Assembly: GCF_000172555.1 (NCBI RefSeq)
Contig: NZ_ABOX02000029.1
Span: 1-64,000, forward strand
DNA: 64,000 nt
Direction: 5' to 3'
Source: Pedosphaera parvula Ellin514
Lineage (GTDB): Bacteria; Verrucomicrobiota; Verrucomicrobiia; Limisphaerales; Pedosphaeraceae
The notes below the pieces were generated by a model. That model did no database searches and was not told where the DNA came from. It saw nothing but the letters and a program-made list of their open reading frames with translations. Positions 17,213 to 26,440 of the stretch are shown here, one piece after another (position 1 is the stretch's first letter; each line of letters opens with the position of its first letter). Made by a program: the position numbers and the translations under genes.

Positions 17213-18190
17213 ATGCCGACCCGCTCGCAAATTGTTCTGCTAACGGCCATCGCTCTAAGCGCGGTCGTGGCTCTTTTTTCGAACCAAATAGACCCCTACT
17301 TCCTCCTTGTCGTTACCAACGTCGGGATCAATGTCATTCTGGCTGTCAGCCTTAATCTGGTAAACGGTTATACCGGTCAGTTCTCACTCGGCCATGCCGG
17401 CTTCATGGCCGTCGGAGCCTACACGGCATCGGCCATTACCCTTTTTATGGGTCCCCGGTTATTTACCGCTTTGGGTTCACAGGGTATTCCGGCGGTTGCA
17501 GGTTTGTTTTTGTTTGCGCTCATTGCCGGCGGACTGGTCGCCGCTTTGGCGGGGTTGATTGTGGGGATTCCCTCATTACGCTTGAAGGGCGATTATCTGG
17601 CGATTGTTACCCTGGGTTTCGGTGAGATCATTCGTGTCATCTTTCGCAATATCGAAGTCCTTGGCGGTGCGTTGGGTCTGAACGGCATTCCTTCGTACAC
17701 AAACTTCTTTTGGACCTTTGGAGTGGTCGCCATCACCACGTATGTTGTGGTCAGCATGGTCAATTCGACTTACGGACGCGGCTTCCTCGCAGTGCATGAC
17801 GATGAAGTAGCCGCTGAAGCCATGGGCATCAACACGACGAGATATAAAATCATCGCGTTCGTCGTCGGCGCATTTTTTGCCGGTGTGGCTGGCGGACTCT
17901 TCGCGCACTCGACCCGTTCGATCGATCCTCGTGGCTTTGACTTCATGAAGTCGATCGAAATCGTTGTCATGGTTATTCTCGGCGGCATGGGCAATACTGT
18001 GGGAGTCATCATTGCCGCAGTCCTGCTGACCTTGTTACCGGAGTTTCTGCGCCCCATCGCTGAGTACCGGATGATGATTTATTCCTTGCTTTTGATTGTG
18101 CTGATGCTGGCCCGTCCCCAGGGTTTGTTCACGATCCGGAGAAAACTTTCCGTGAGTGCCGGGGAAAAGGGGCCCATGGCTAAAGCCTAA
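17213..18190 (+). CDS. livM: Branched-chain amino acid ABC transporter permease LivM
   Basis: A 325-residue inner-membrane permease from the ATG at 17213 (MPTRSQIVLLTAIAL). The frame is open from a TTG at 17165, which would overlap livH, so the later ATG is preferred. Family landmarks are NLVNGYTGQFSLGHAGFMAVGAY, GDYLAIVTLGFGEIIRVIF and the ATPase-coupling loop VVMVILGGMGNTVGV. It has the expected eight to ten hydrophobic segments. It combines with LivH as the permease heterodimer. The gap to livG is short (23 bp), in line with one transcript. Confidence 0.93.
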   Translation: MPTRSQIVLLTAIALSAVVALFSNQIDPYFLLVVTNVGINVILAVSLNLVNGYTGQFSLGHAGFMAVGAYTASAITLFMGPRLFTALGSQGIPAVAGLFLFALIAGGLVAALAGLIVGIPSLRLKGDYLAIVTLGFGEIIRVIFRNIEVLGGALGLNGIPSYTNFFWTFGVVAITTYVVVSMVNSTYGRGFLAVHDDEVAAEAMGINTTRYKIIAFVVGAFFAGVAGGLFAHSTRSIDPRGFDFMKSIEIVVMVILGGMGNTVGVIIAAVLLTLLPEFLRPIAEYRMMIYSLLLIVLMLARPQGLFTIRRKLSVSAGEKGPMAKA

Positions 18191-18213
18191 ACTGCTGATG
18201 ATTGTTGAGAGCA

Positions 18214-19011
18214 ATGGCAACCGACAAATCAACTTCAACCCTGTTAAAAGTGGAGAACTGCACGATCCGCTTTGGCGGTTTGACTGCCGTTTCCAGCCTG
18301 AATCTTCAGATTAACGAGCACGATCTGCTTGGCTTGATCGGCCCCAACGGCGCGGGGAAAACCACCGTTTTCAATCTCATCACCGGGGTGTATAAGCCGA
18401 CTGAAGGCAATATTACCTTTTGCGACCACTCCATTGTCGGCAAACGTCCTTACCAGATCACCGAACACGGCATCGCCCGGACCTTTCAGAACATTCGCCT
18501 GTTTCCATCACTCAGCGTATTTGACAATGTCCGTGTGGCTTTCCATCTGCACATCAAGAGCGGCGTCGCACACGCACTGACAAGGGGGAAAAAGTTTCGA
18601 GCGGAAGAAACGGACATATCAAAACAAGTGATGGAATTGCTGGAGATATTTCGACTGGACCGTCTGCGCGACGAACCGGCCAAGAGCCTTCCCTATGGCG
18701 ACCAACGCCGTCTGGAAATTGTCCGCGCCCTGGCCACCAAACCCAAACTTCTTTTGCTGGACGAACCTGCCGCTGGCATGAATCCAACTGAAAAGGCGGA
18801 ACTGACCAAGTTGATCCAGTTCGTCAAAGATAAATTCAAGATTGCTGTCTTGTTGGTTGAACATGACATGCCCGTCGTGATGGGCATGTGCCAACGCATC
18901 GCAGTGCTGGATTACGGTGTCAAGATCGCTGAAGGCACCCCGGCGGAGATCCGCAAAAACCCCAAGGTGATTGAAGCCTATCTGGGGGACGATCATTTGA
19001 CGGTTTCCTAG
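18214..19011 (+). CDS. livG: Branched-chain amino acid ABC transporter ATPase LivG
   Basis: A 265-residue ABC ATPase. Walker A is GPNGAGKTT, the signature region reads SLPYGDQRRLEIVRAL (the LivG form, in which LSxGQ is YGDQR), Walker B is LLLLDEPAAGMNP, and the switch His lies in LLVEHDM. LivG proteins also have the typical HGIARTFQNIRLFPSLSV segment, seen here. The ATG at 18214 is used; TTG codons upstream are unlikely starts. It hydrolyses ATP with LivF to drive uptake through LivH/LivM. Confidence 0.95.
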   Translation: MATDKSTSTLLKVENCTIRFGGLTAVSSLNLQINEHDLLGLIGPNGAGKTTVFNLITGVYKPTEGNITFCDHSIVGKRPYQITEHGIARTFQNIRLFPSLSVFDNVRVAFHLHIKSGVAHALTRGKKFRAEETDISKQVMELLEIFRLDRLRDEPAKSLPYGDQRRLEIVRALATKPKLLLLDEPAAGMNPTEKAELTKLIQFVKDKFKIAVLLVEHDMPVVMGMCQRIAVLDYGVKIAEGTPAEIRKNPKVIEAYLGDDHLTVS

Positions 19012-19012
19012 T

Positions 19013-19723
19013 ATGCTTCAGGTCAAAAATTTGAACGTCAGTTACGGAGCCATCCACGCGCTCCACGGTATCTCCCTCGAGGTCAAACAAGGTGATATCG
19101 TCACTTTGATTGGTGCCAACGGTGCCGGCAAAACGACGACCCTGCGCGCCATCTCCGGCCTGGTCAAGGCTCAATCCGGTGAAGTGCTCTACGAAGGCAA
19201 AAGCATCACCAACATGCGCGCCCACCAGATCGTCAAACTCGGCATGTCACATGTCCCCGAGGGGCGCATGGTCTTTGCCAATTTGACCGTGCTCGAGAAC
19301 CTCCAAATGGGTGCCTACCTGCGGACCGACAAGAAAGCCATTCAGAACGAAATGGAGTATGTCTTCTCGGTGTTTCCTCGCTTGCAGGAACGGCAGAAGC
19401 AAGTGGCTGGAACACTGTCCGGTGGCGAACAACAGATGCTTGCCATCGGCCGCGCCCTGATGAGCAAACCGAAATTTCTGATGCTCGATGAACCTTCCCT
19501 CGGCATCGCCCCGCTACTGGTAAAGACTATTTTCGAAAAGATCGTTGAGATTAACAAACAGCAGGGCATCTCCATTCTTCTGGTGGAACAAAACGCCAAC
19601 CTCGCCCTCGAAATTTCCACTTACGGTTACGTGCTCGAAACCGGCCGCATCATTCTTCAGGATCAATCCTCCGCCCTCCGTCAAAACCCTCAGGTCAAAA
19701 GCGCTTACCTCGGCGGAATGTAG
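19013..19723 (+). CDS. livF: Branched-chain amino acid ABC transporter ATPase LivF
   Basis: A 236-residue ABC ATPase with Walker A GANGAGKTT, signature LSGGEQQMLAIGRAL, Walker B LMLDEPSLGIAP and switch His replaced by Gln in LLVEQN, as is usual for LivF. The segment GMSHVPEGRMVFANLTVLENL is the family's signature Q-loop region. The ATG at 19013 follows the livG stop by one base. It is the last gene of the operon. The convergent glycosidase gene ends only 11 bp away, and no terminator hairpin is evident in the gap. Confidence 0.95.
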   Translation: MLQVKNLNVSYGAIHALHGISLEVKQGDIVTLIGANGAGKTTTLRAISGLVKAQSGEVLYEGKSITNMRAHQIVKLGMSHVPEGRMVFANLTVLENLQMGAYLRTDKKAIQNEMEYVFSVFPRLQERQKQVAGTLSGGEQQMLAIGRALMSKPKFLMLDEPSLGIAPLLVKTIFEKIVEINKQQGISILLVEQNANLALEISTYGYVLETGRIILQDQSSALRQNPQVKSAYLGGM

Positions 19724-19734
19724 TCCAAACCTTT

Positions 19735-21009
19735 CTATTCGAAGGCATAATACTTGGGCATTTGCTCAACCTTGAAAATCAAATCGCCCTCTTTTACTTT
19801 GGGCGTGAAGCCTTTTCCAAATCCGTCCATCCCTGTGATACGATGCACTGATTTGAACGGCATCTCCACGCCAACCGAATGCGCTTTAGCCGTTGTCCAG
19901 CCTACCATCTTGCAACCTCCCGAACCGTTCACACAAACCAGAACGTAATCCTTCGGGTCCATTTCGATCCGCCGCAAAATGCGATATCCCGAAAGCTCGT
20001 GCGTCAAAGTCTTCACCGCCACGTATGCCGGTTTCGGTTTTAGATCCGCCGTGACAGTCCCAAAATTATGCTCATTGTCACCCCGATCCAGCCCATCATT
20101 CTTCCAGTCATACCAGATCGACAGCGGCACTTCATTCAACATATTTACCAGTTGCTGACGCACGAGGTATTGAGCCTGCACTTCCTGAAGAACACCCGCT
20201 GTACTGGATGAGTAACCCCACTCGCCGCTGATGATCGGTAAATTCTTTTTTCCACCCGGCGCGAGACGCCCAATCATCTCACGCAGTTTCTTGTAATCCT
20301 CCGTCACCGTTTCCGGTGGAGTCCCCGGATCGCGATAGGGGTGGACGCTCACGGCATCCAAATATTCCAGCACACCCGATTTCAAAAACTCCTCCATGAA
20401 TGGCCAGTCAAATCCCGACGTGGCGGGACCAATGATTTTGGCCTTCGGCACCTGCGTCCGAATGGCTTTAGCCGCCGCCAGCGCCAGCGTCAAATACTGC
20501 TTCACATCCGGCTTCGGTTTCCAAAAATAACCATTCGGCTCGTTCCAAATTTCCCAAATAACATGCTGCCCTCGAAAATGTTCCACCGCCGCTGCCGCCC
20601 AGCGCGCATACGCCGCGATACTTTTCGGATGTTGGGGCGATGCCGTTCCACGCTGTTCCTCATGCGTGATAGCGTGCAAACTACTGACCCGCTCCTCATA
20701 GAGATCGTTGGAATAATCAAGAATGTAGATCGCCCGCAGTCCATGCTTTTCGAGATTCGCGGTCAATTCCTCGTAATCACCCCAGGTATACTCACCCTTC
20801 TTCCGTTCTGTGCTTTCCCACGAGAAATCCATCCGCACGAACTTGAAACCCGCCGCCGCAATCAGATCCAAATCGTTCGTATGCTCTGTAACGAAATGGA
20901 TATTGACTCCAACCCCCTCGGGAAAAATCAACTCGGGCAATTCAGCAGCAGTCGCCGCAACTGATAACAGCCCCAAAAGCGCCACCATCAATCGCAGTTT
21001 TATTTGCAT
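19735..21009 (-). CDS. Secreted clan-A glycoside hydrolase (GH5/GH39-like)
   Basis: A 424-residue protein with a Sec signal peptide (about residues 1-22, ending ATAA|ELPE). The TIM-barrel catalytic pattern is clear: IWEIWNEPNGYFW holds the probable acid/base Glu157, and LPIISGEWGYSSS the probable nucleophile Glu263; SVHPYRDPG lies between them, as in clan-A enzymes. Closest patterns are GH39/GH5-type proteins acting on plant or microbial polysaccharides, but the substrate cannot be told. The C-terminal 90 residues look like a beta-rich accessory part. It lies 25 bp downstream of the aldehyde dehydrogenase gene, so it may end the deoC-aldehyde dehydrogenase transcript. Confidence 0.85.
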   Translation of the reverse strand: MQIKLRLMVALLGLLSVAATAAELPELIFPEGVGVNIHFVTEHTNDLDLIAAAGFKFVRMDFSWESTERKKGEYTWGDYEELTANLEKHGLRAIYILDYSNDLYEERVSSLHAITHEEQRGTASPQHPKSIAAYARWAAAAVEHFRGQHVIWEIWNEPNGYFWKPKPDVKQYLTLALAAAKAIRTQVPKAKIIGPATSGFDWPFMEEFLKSGVLEYLDAVSVHPYRDPGTPPETVTEDYKKLREMIGRLAPGGKKNLPIISGEWGYSSSTAGVLQEVQAQYLVRQQLVNMLNEVPLSIWYDWKNDGLDRGDNEHNFGTVTADLKPKPAYVAVKTLTHELSGYRILRRIEMDPKDYVLVCVNGSGGCKMVGWTTAKAHSVGVEMPFKSVHRITGMDGFGKGFTPKVKEGDLIFKVEQMPKYYAFE

Positions 21010-21034
21010 TTTAAACTCGTCAATTTTTCGCCGC

Positions 21035-22609
21035 TCAACTCAGCCTCGTATAAGCCGCCAATCCCTGCAAGCCGCCCTCACGACCGAACCCGCTCTCTTT
21101 ATAACCACCAAATGGGCTTGTCGGATCAAATTTGTTGTAGGTATTCGCCCACACCACACCGGCGCGCAGCTTGTTCACAATTTTGAAAATCTTGCTGCCC
21201 TTATCCGTCCAAACTCCCGCGCTCAATCCATACGGCGTGTTGTTCGCGCGCTCAACGGCTTCCTCCGGCGTGCGGAATGTCATCACGCTCAACACCGGTC
21301 CAAAAATCTCTTCCTGCGCCACGCGATGCGACGCCGTCACTCCGGTCAGAAAACTCGGTGGATACCAATAACCTTTCGCTGGCAACTCGCATTTCGGCTG
21401 CACCAACTCCGCGCCCTCGGCCACACCACTCTCCACCAATTCCCGAATCTTCTCCAGCTGCGGCTTCGAATTAATTGCTCCAATGTCCGTGTTCTTGTCC
21501 AGCGGATTTCCCACGCGCAACGTCTGGATGCGATCACGCAACTTCTTGATCACCGTCGGGAAAACTCCTTCCTGTACCAACAATCGCGAACCCGCACAGC
21601 AAACGTGCCCTTGATTGAAATAAATCCCCGAAATAATTCCCTCAATCGCCTGGTCGATCGGTGCGTCATCAAAAATAATATTCGCCGCCTTGCCGCCCAG
21701 TTCCAGAGTCAGCTTCTTCCTCGTTCCGGCAACCGACTTCGCAATCATCTTGCCCACTTCCGTCGACCCCGTGAACGCCAGCTTGTCGATGTCCGCATGC
21801 GCCGCGATCGCCGCACCAGTCTGACCTGCGCCAGTTACAATGTTCACCACACCTTCCGGCAATCCCGCTTCCTGGAAAATCTCGGCCAACCGCATCGCGG
21901 TAATGCTCGTCGTCTCCGCCGGCTTGAGCACAACGGTGTTGCCGCAAGCCAATGCCGGTGCAATCTTCCACGCCGCCATCAACAACGGAAAGTTCCACGG
22001 AATAATCTGCCCCACCACACCGAGCGACTGCGCGTTGCGACCCGGAAACGCATACTGCAACTTGTCCGCCCAACCAGCATGATAAAAGAAATGCGCCGCC
22101 ACCAGAGGCAGATCCACGTCGCGACTCTCCTTGATTGTCTTGCCGCCATCCATCGTTTCCAGAATCGCCAACTCGCGCGACTTCTCCTGGATGATGCGTG
22201 CAATGCGATACAAATATTTCCCGCGCTCACGGCCCGTCATTTTGCCCCAGGTCTTGTCATAAGCCCGCCGCGCCGCCTTCACCGCCAAATCCACATCCTG
22301 CTCCCCAGCCAACGCAATCTCCGTCAACTTCTCTTCCGTTGCCGGATTCAGCGACTCAAAATATTTTCCCGTCGATGGCGCCACGAACTTCCCATCGATG
22401 AACAACTCATGCCTCGGCGCGATCTTGATATACTTGTTGTCCTCCGGCGCCGGCGCATATTTCCATTTCTCGCCAAAGTTCAACCTTCGCTCATTCAATG
22501 GCACCACCTTGCGATGCTCCGCAGTCTTTGCCGCCGCATCCGCCTTCGCCACCAATTGCAGCTTGCCGCGTCCGTTCGTTTTCGAAATTGCTTTTTTGGA
22601 ATTTTTCAC
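21035..22609 (-). CDS. NAD(P)+-dependent aldehyde dehydrogenase
   Basis: A 524-residue enzyme of the ALDH superfamily with an N-terminal extension of about 60 Lys/Ala-rich residues. Signatures: IIPWNFPLLMAAWKIAPAL, FTGSTEVGK (cofactor loop), TLELGGKAANIIF (general base Glu303) and FNQGHVCCAGSR (catalytic Cys337). The start is GTG at 22609, overlapping the deoC stop as GTGA, so the two are coupled. DeoC yields acetaldehyde and glyceraldehyde-3-phosphate from deoxyribose-5-phosphate; this enzyme may oxidise the acetaldehyde. That pairing is an inference from context, since ALDH substrate range is broad. Confidence 0.93.
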   Translation of the reverse strand: MKNSKKAISKTNGRGKLQLVAKADAAAKTAEHRKVVPLNERRLNFGEKWKYAPAPEDNKYIKIAPRHELFIDGKFVAPSTGKYFESLNPATEEKLTEIALAGEQDVDLAVKAARRAYDKTWGKMTGRERGKYLYRIARIIQEKSRELAILETMDGGKTIKESRDVDLPLVAAHFFYHAGWADKLQYAFPGRNAQSLGVVGQIIPWNFPLLMAAWKIAPALACGNTVVLKPAETTSITAMRLAEIFQEAGLPEGVVNIVTGAGQTGAAIAAHADIDKLAFTGSTEVGKMIAKSVAGTRKKLTLELGGKAANIIFDDAPIDQAIEGIISGIYFNQGHVCCAGSRLLVQEGVFPTVIKKLRDRIQTLRVGNPLDKNTDIGAINSKPQLEKIRELVESGVAEGAELVQPKCELPAKGYWYPPSFLTGVTASHRVAQEEIFGPVLSVMTFRTPEEAVERANNTPYGLSAGVWTDKGSKIFKIVNKLRAGVVWANTYNKFDPTSPFGGYKESGFGREGGLQGLAAYTRLS

Positions 22610-23541
22610 GGGAGAGAGAAATAATCGTGGCTTTGATAATTGCCATCCACAGTCTTCACAATCTGCATCAACACATCATTCACCAGCGTGCTCGCGCCGA
22701 AGCGGAACAAATCCGGCGTCAACCAATCATCACCCAAAGTCTCGCGCACCATCACCAGATACGCCAGCGCCTGCTTCGAATTCCGGATGCCACCCGCCGG
22801 CTTCATCCCAATCCGAATGCCCGTCGCATAAAAATAATCCCGGATCGCCTCCAACATCACCAACGTCACCGGCATCGTCGCCGCCGGACTCACCTTGCCC
22901 GTTGAGGTCTTGATAAAATCCCCGCCCGCCTCCATCGCAATCTGGCTCGCAATCCTCACATTATCGTAAGTCACGAGTTCGCCTGTCTCCAAAATCACCT
23001 TCAAATGCGCCGCCCCGCACGCTTCCTTCACCAGCGCAATCTCATCATAAACCTTCGCATGATCCCCCATCAGAAATGCACCGCGATCAATCACCATGTC
23101 GATCTCATCCGCCCCGTCCGCCACCGCGCGACGCGTCTCCTCCAACTTCACCTTCAACGGCACCTGCCCGCTCGGGAACCCCGTCGCCACCGACGCCACA
23201 TGCACCGGCGAATTTTCGCCCAAAAACTTCCGCGCATACCGCACCATGTTTGGATACACACACACCGCCCCGCACGACGGCACCTGGTATTTCGCCTCCA
23301 TCGGTTGCAGCGCCTTGCGACACAGATAAGCCACCTTCCCCGGCGTATCCTTCCCCTCCAACGTCGTCAAATCCATCATCGAGACCGCCAGCTTCAGCCC
23401 CGCCAACTTCGCGCTCGTCTTGATGCTCCGCTTCGTGAACGCCGCCGCGCGCTCTTCCACCATCACCTGATCCACCGTCGGCAACGGCAACCCGGTCTCG
23501 CACAACGATGCGCCAGCCTTCGTTAAGGCAGTTGATTTCAT
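22606..23541 (-). CDS. deoC: Deoxyribose-phosphate aldolase
   Basis: A 311-residue class I aldolase that splits 2-deoxyribose-5-phosphate into acetaldehyde and glyceraldehyde-3-phosphate. The Schiff-base Lys lies in GDFIKTSTGKVSPAATM, and the second active-site Lys in IGMKPAGGIRNSKQALAYL. ADEIDMVIDRGAFL supplies the DxVxxxG landmark. At over 300 residues it is of the longer, eukaryote-like type, not the 220-260-residue form. I chose the ATG at 23541 (MKSTALTKAG); the frame extends to 23613 without a convincing start. It overlaps the aldehyde dehydrogenase by 4 bases. Nucleoside catabolism is the likely context. Confidence 0.93.
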   Translation of the reverse strand: MKSTALTKAGASLCETGLPLPTVDQVMVEERAAAFTKRSIKTSAKLAGLKLAVSMMDLTTLEGKDTPGKVAYLCRKALQPMEAKYQVPSCGAVCVYPNMVRYARKFLGENSPVHVASVATGFPSGQVPLKVKLEETRRAVADGADEIDMVIDRGAFLMGDHAKVYDEIALVKEACGAAHLKVILETGELVTYDNVRIASQIAMEAGGDFIKTSTGKVSPAATMPVTLVMLEAIRDYFYATGIRIGMKPAGGIRNSKQALAYLVMVRETLGDDWLTPDLFRFGASTLVNDVLMQIVKTVDGNYQSHDYFSLP

Positions 23542-23640
23542 ATATTCACCCTGACTCTTACCACCCGTGTCAACATAGTCAATCCTGCAATCGCCAAAAC
23601 CGCCCATTTCCAACCCTCGGATTCGTTCAAAAAAATTTTC

Positions 23641-23690
23641 ACCGTTATTTGGCGTTATATAGCGTTATTTACCGTTATCAGGCGTTAGGC
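23641..23690. repeat. Degenerate tandem array, 10-bp period (five units)
   Basis: Five consecutive 10-base units: accgttattt, ggcgttatat, agcgttattt, accgttatca, ggcgttaggc. Positions 3-6 (CGTT) are constant, giving a consensus near NNCGTTATNN. It lies 100 bp upstream of the deoC start, within a 1.3-kb stretch with no convincing gene. Confidence 0.85.
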
Positions 23691-23800
23691 CTTTCCATTC
23701 AAAATCGCAATTCGCCCTTCGAAATTTTCCCAGGCCGTTGTTATCTGTAATTCTGGTTCTCATTTGAAACTCCAAAAATCAAAGTTCAAAAATAAAAAAG

Positions 23801-23850
23801 ATCTGCCGTTAACTGCCGTTAACTCGAGATTGCTCAAGTTAACTCAAGAT
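23801..23850. repeat. Degenerate tandem array, 10-bp period (GTTAAC type)
   Basis: Five 10-base units: atctgccgtt, aactgccgtt, aactcgagat, tgctcaagtt, aactcaagat. The unit differs from that at 23641, but the period is the same. The phase of the arrays at 23641 and 23801 is also the same modulo 10, which may be chance. Confidence 0.75.
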
Positions 23851-23960
23851 TCCCTCCCCTTCCTCCCATCGCGTCCATTCGTTGCCCCACAAAAATGCGT
23901 CTCCCGGAATGCTGCATTCCAACTCCCGCCGCTTTGAAATTGGCTTTTCATAATTTTTTA

Positions 23961-24010
23961 ACCGACCGTTACCGTCTATTGGCGTCCGTTACCGACCATT
24001 ACCGTCCGAA
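23961..24010. repeat. Degenerate tandem array, 10-bp period (ACCGNCCGTT type)
   Basis: Five 10-base units: accgaccgtt, accgtctatt, ggcgtccgtt, accgaccatt, accgtccgaa. Read on the opposite strand it closely matches the long array at 63041-63200 (units such as ccgtccgttg and gcgtccgata), so the two arrays belong to one sequence family in opposite orientation. Confidence 0.85.
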
Positions 24011-24320
24011 CTACTTACACGTATCAATCTCTCCGCCCCATACTTAACCGCCCAAATCACTTCACCCCCGCCCTCAACAACAACGGAACATTGAGTACGA
24101 ATGGAGGACGATCTATTGAGCACTCGATCCTTTGTAATGGCACATTTCACATATCTCCTTTTGATATGCCCCCAAATGTATGGTTACAGAACTCCATGGT
24201 CAACCATTATTTACCATACACATGAAGGTATAAGACCACCTTGTCTCCCAATCACCATCTTTTTCTCTTCAAGTTTTCCTAATCACCCCATGATTCAAGA
24301 ACGCGGCCCGGAAACCCAAT

Positions 24321-24381
24321 CCTACCCACGTCCACCTTTTTTTCGTGTAGCAGGCGAGGTAACGAGACTCATTATTCCCTT
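24321..24381. repeat. Interspersed intergenic repeat (copy A)
   Basis: About 60 bp containing ccacgtccacctt and gcgaggtaacgagactcatt. It matches 27981-28038 over its whole length with scattered differences, and a shorter copy lies at 27910-27930. It may be a mobile or REP-like sequence. Confidence 0.8.
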
Positions 24382-24642
24382 CGCCAATCCTTTCATTGCG
24401 ACCACTCGCGCACGCGGCCGATGACCCAACCCGCATCCATCGTTCACTGGGTAGCATCTCGGCGTGAGCCGGATCTGACTTTTCCCTAGCCTCCACCGCG
24501 CACGCGACCCGCAATCCGATCCCGCGCGCCAGCAATCAACTAATGGTGGAATAAAACTGGTGCCCGTGTGGAAACACCCGGAATTCTGACACCGTCAACG
24601 ACTCAAACCCGCCCATCGAGCTTATCTGCGTACGCAGCCATT

Positions 24643-24807
24643 GATCCACATCCAACCGCCAGGCTCGTTCTATTCGGTAAGGATGCGTTGCTGCGCGCTC
24701 CCTGACAAAGCCCGCGAGCCAACCCAACCCTCACCTGTTCCCGCGCACGCGGCCAGCGATCCAAATCGAACCGCGAGGTACGTTACATTCGGTAGGGCGT
24801 TGCTGCG
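24643..24807. repeat. Two direct copies of a ~50-bp GC-rich intergenic repeat
   Basis: Copy 1 (24643-24695) and copy 2 (24758-24807) share gatccaaatc/gatccacatc, aaccgc.agg, attcggta.gg and cgttgctgcg; they lie 115 bp apart. After copy 1 the sequence continues with ccctgac and cgcgagccaac. The corresponding continuation of copy 2 (ccctgac, ctcgcgatccaa) is found on the far side of the insertion element at 26451, so the element sits inside copy 2. A related word, cgcgcacgcggcc, recurs at about 24411, 24499, 24741 and 27953. Confidence 0.75.
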
Positions 24808-26440
24808 GAGACTGTCTCAAAACTTGAATGTGTTTTTTGGGGGGAGCGTCCAAGAAAATGATGGCTCACGCGATTGCTCCTGATTACGGACAGCAGTTTA
24901 TTTTCCCTCCAGCCTTGGAAGACTGGGTGCCCAAGGATCATCCGGCCCGCTTCCTGCGCGAGTTTGTCGACCAGCTCGATTTGTCATTGCTGGGTTTCGT
25001 CATGCCTTCAGCCACCGAAGGCCGTCCGCCGTATGCGCCCAGTCTGCTGCTCAAGATCTGGCTCTATGGTTATTTTCACCGCATTCGCTCCACGCGCAAA
25101 CTGGAGGCAGCCTGCCGGGAGCACTTGTCCCTGCTCTGGCTGACTGGGCTGATTCAACCTGATCACAACAGTCTCTGGCGTTTCTGGCGTGATAACCAAA
25201 GGGCATTGCGCGAGATTTTCAAGCAAACCGTGCAGGTGGCCGTGCGAGCTGGCTGCGTCGGTCTGGCGTTGCAGGCTTTGGACGGCACGAAAATCGAAGC
25301 CTGCGCCGCCGGCCCCAGCAGTTGGAGCCGCGAATATATGGAAAAACTTTTGAGCGCGCTGGACGAAGCCCTGGCCCATACCGAGCTGGCTATCGTGCAG
25401 GAGGAGCGGGCACAACCGGGCTATCGTCTGCCAGCTGGCCTGGCTCTAGCGTCAGGCGTTGCGGGAACAAATCAAAGGCGGTCTGGCGCAACTGGCCGCC
25501 GACGGGCGCGCTTACTATCATCCCGTGGAGCCTGAGGCCCGGCGCATGAAGGTGGATGGCAAAAACCGCTTTGCCTATAACGCGCAAGCCCTGGCTGATG
25601 AGAAGACGGGCGTCATCGTGGCCTGTGAGGCCACCCGGCAGGAGACGGACGTGGAACAGTTGGTGCCGATGATTGAACAAGGACGTGAAAACGTTGGCAT
25701 CGCCGCGTTGAACACCCTGACCGTGGCCGACACCGGCTACGGAGCAGGAGCCGATTTGCGGGCAGCGAGTGAAAAAGGTTTAAATGTGCTGGCTCCGCCC
25801 ATGGAGGGCTCCTCCACGGCGGACCAACCCTACGCCACGCGTTACTTCCACTATGACGCCAAGGAGCGGACGGTCACCTGTCCCCAGGGCAAAAAACTGG
25901 ATCACGAAGGACACACCACCAACAAAGGCCAGCGCGTTGAGCGTTATCGCTGCCACTGGCGCGATTGCCCGGTGCGGGCGCAGTGCACGCGTGACCCCAA
26001 GGGACGGCAACTGGAAGTGCGGCCCCACACGCCCCAGGTGCAGGCGATGCGAGAGCGTCTTCAAGAACCACCGGCCCGGGCACTCTGGAGCCAGCGGGGC
26101 CAGATCATTGAGCGCATTTTTGCCCAGATCAAACAACATGAGGGCTTCCGTCGGTGGACTGTGTGGGGACTGGCAGCAGTAAAAACCCAGTGGGCCATGC
26201 TGTGCGCAACCCTCAACCTGCGGGTGCTCTATCAAACCTGGCGGACAAAAAGGGGAACCCGGCCGGTGGGTGCACAAATGGCGGCTCGGCTGATGCGGCA
26301 ACGCAAAAAGTGGGGCTTCGCACTCACAACCGCTACCCGGCATATGGCAGGACGAAGATCGCCGTTAGCGTCTTCTACTTTCTTCGCCCGCTCCAACTCG
26401 AATCAAGCCTGTGCTAGCTAAAAACTTTTGAGACAGTCTC
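24808..26440 (+). mobile_element. IS1182-like insertion sequence
   Basis: A 1633-bp element bounded by inverted repeats: GAGACTGTCTCAAAA at 24808-24822 and its exact complement at 26426-26440. The outermost 11 bases (GAGAC-T-GTCTC) are themselves palindromic. It holds one transposase gene read rightward. I see no clear target duplication: left flank tgctgcg and right flank agcgccg differ. The size, the transposase type and the termini fit the IS1182 family, as judged from recalled family features. The gene is frameshifted, so this copy is probably not autonomous unless the shift is a sequencing error. Confidence 0.88.
24858..26421 (+). pseudogene. IS1182-family DDE transposase, frameshifted
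   Basis: Two overlapping frames make one transposase of about 520 residues. The first part (to about 25448) holds the N-terminal DNA-binding region (SLLLKIWLYGYFHRIRSTRKLE) and the first Asp in LQALDGTKIEA. The second (from about 25450) holds the second Asp in VADTGYGAG and the catalytic Glu in GQIIERIFAQIKQHEGFRRW. Dropping one base near 25449 (ctctaGcgtcag) restores ALRQALREQIKGGL, the expected join. The ATG at 24858 (MMAHAIAPDYG) follows a GGGGGAG ribosome-binding site. This type of transposase is normally one continuous gene. The change is therefore a disabling mutation or a sequence error, not known programmed shifting. Confidence 0.88.

Noticed and set aside
20810-22624. A 604-codon open frame on the plus strand
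   Set aside because: It lies opposite the aldehyde dehydrogenase and reads as Arg/His-rich sequence without motifs; it is a shadow of that gene in GC-rich DNA.
23005-23526. A 173-codon plus-strand frame rich in Arg and His
   Set aside because: It is antisense to deoC, whose motifs are clear.
24101-24424. A 107-codon plus-strand frame
   Set aside because: It has no ribosome-binding site or family pattern and runs through interspersed repeats.
25440-25470. Programmed frameshifting in the IS transposase
   Set aside because: This IS type is not known for it and no slippery heptamer is present at the join.
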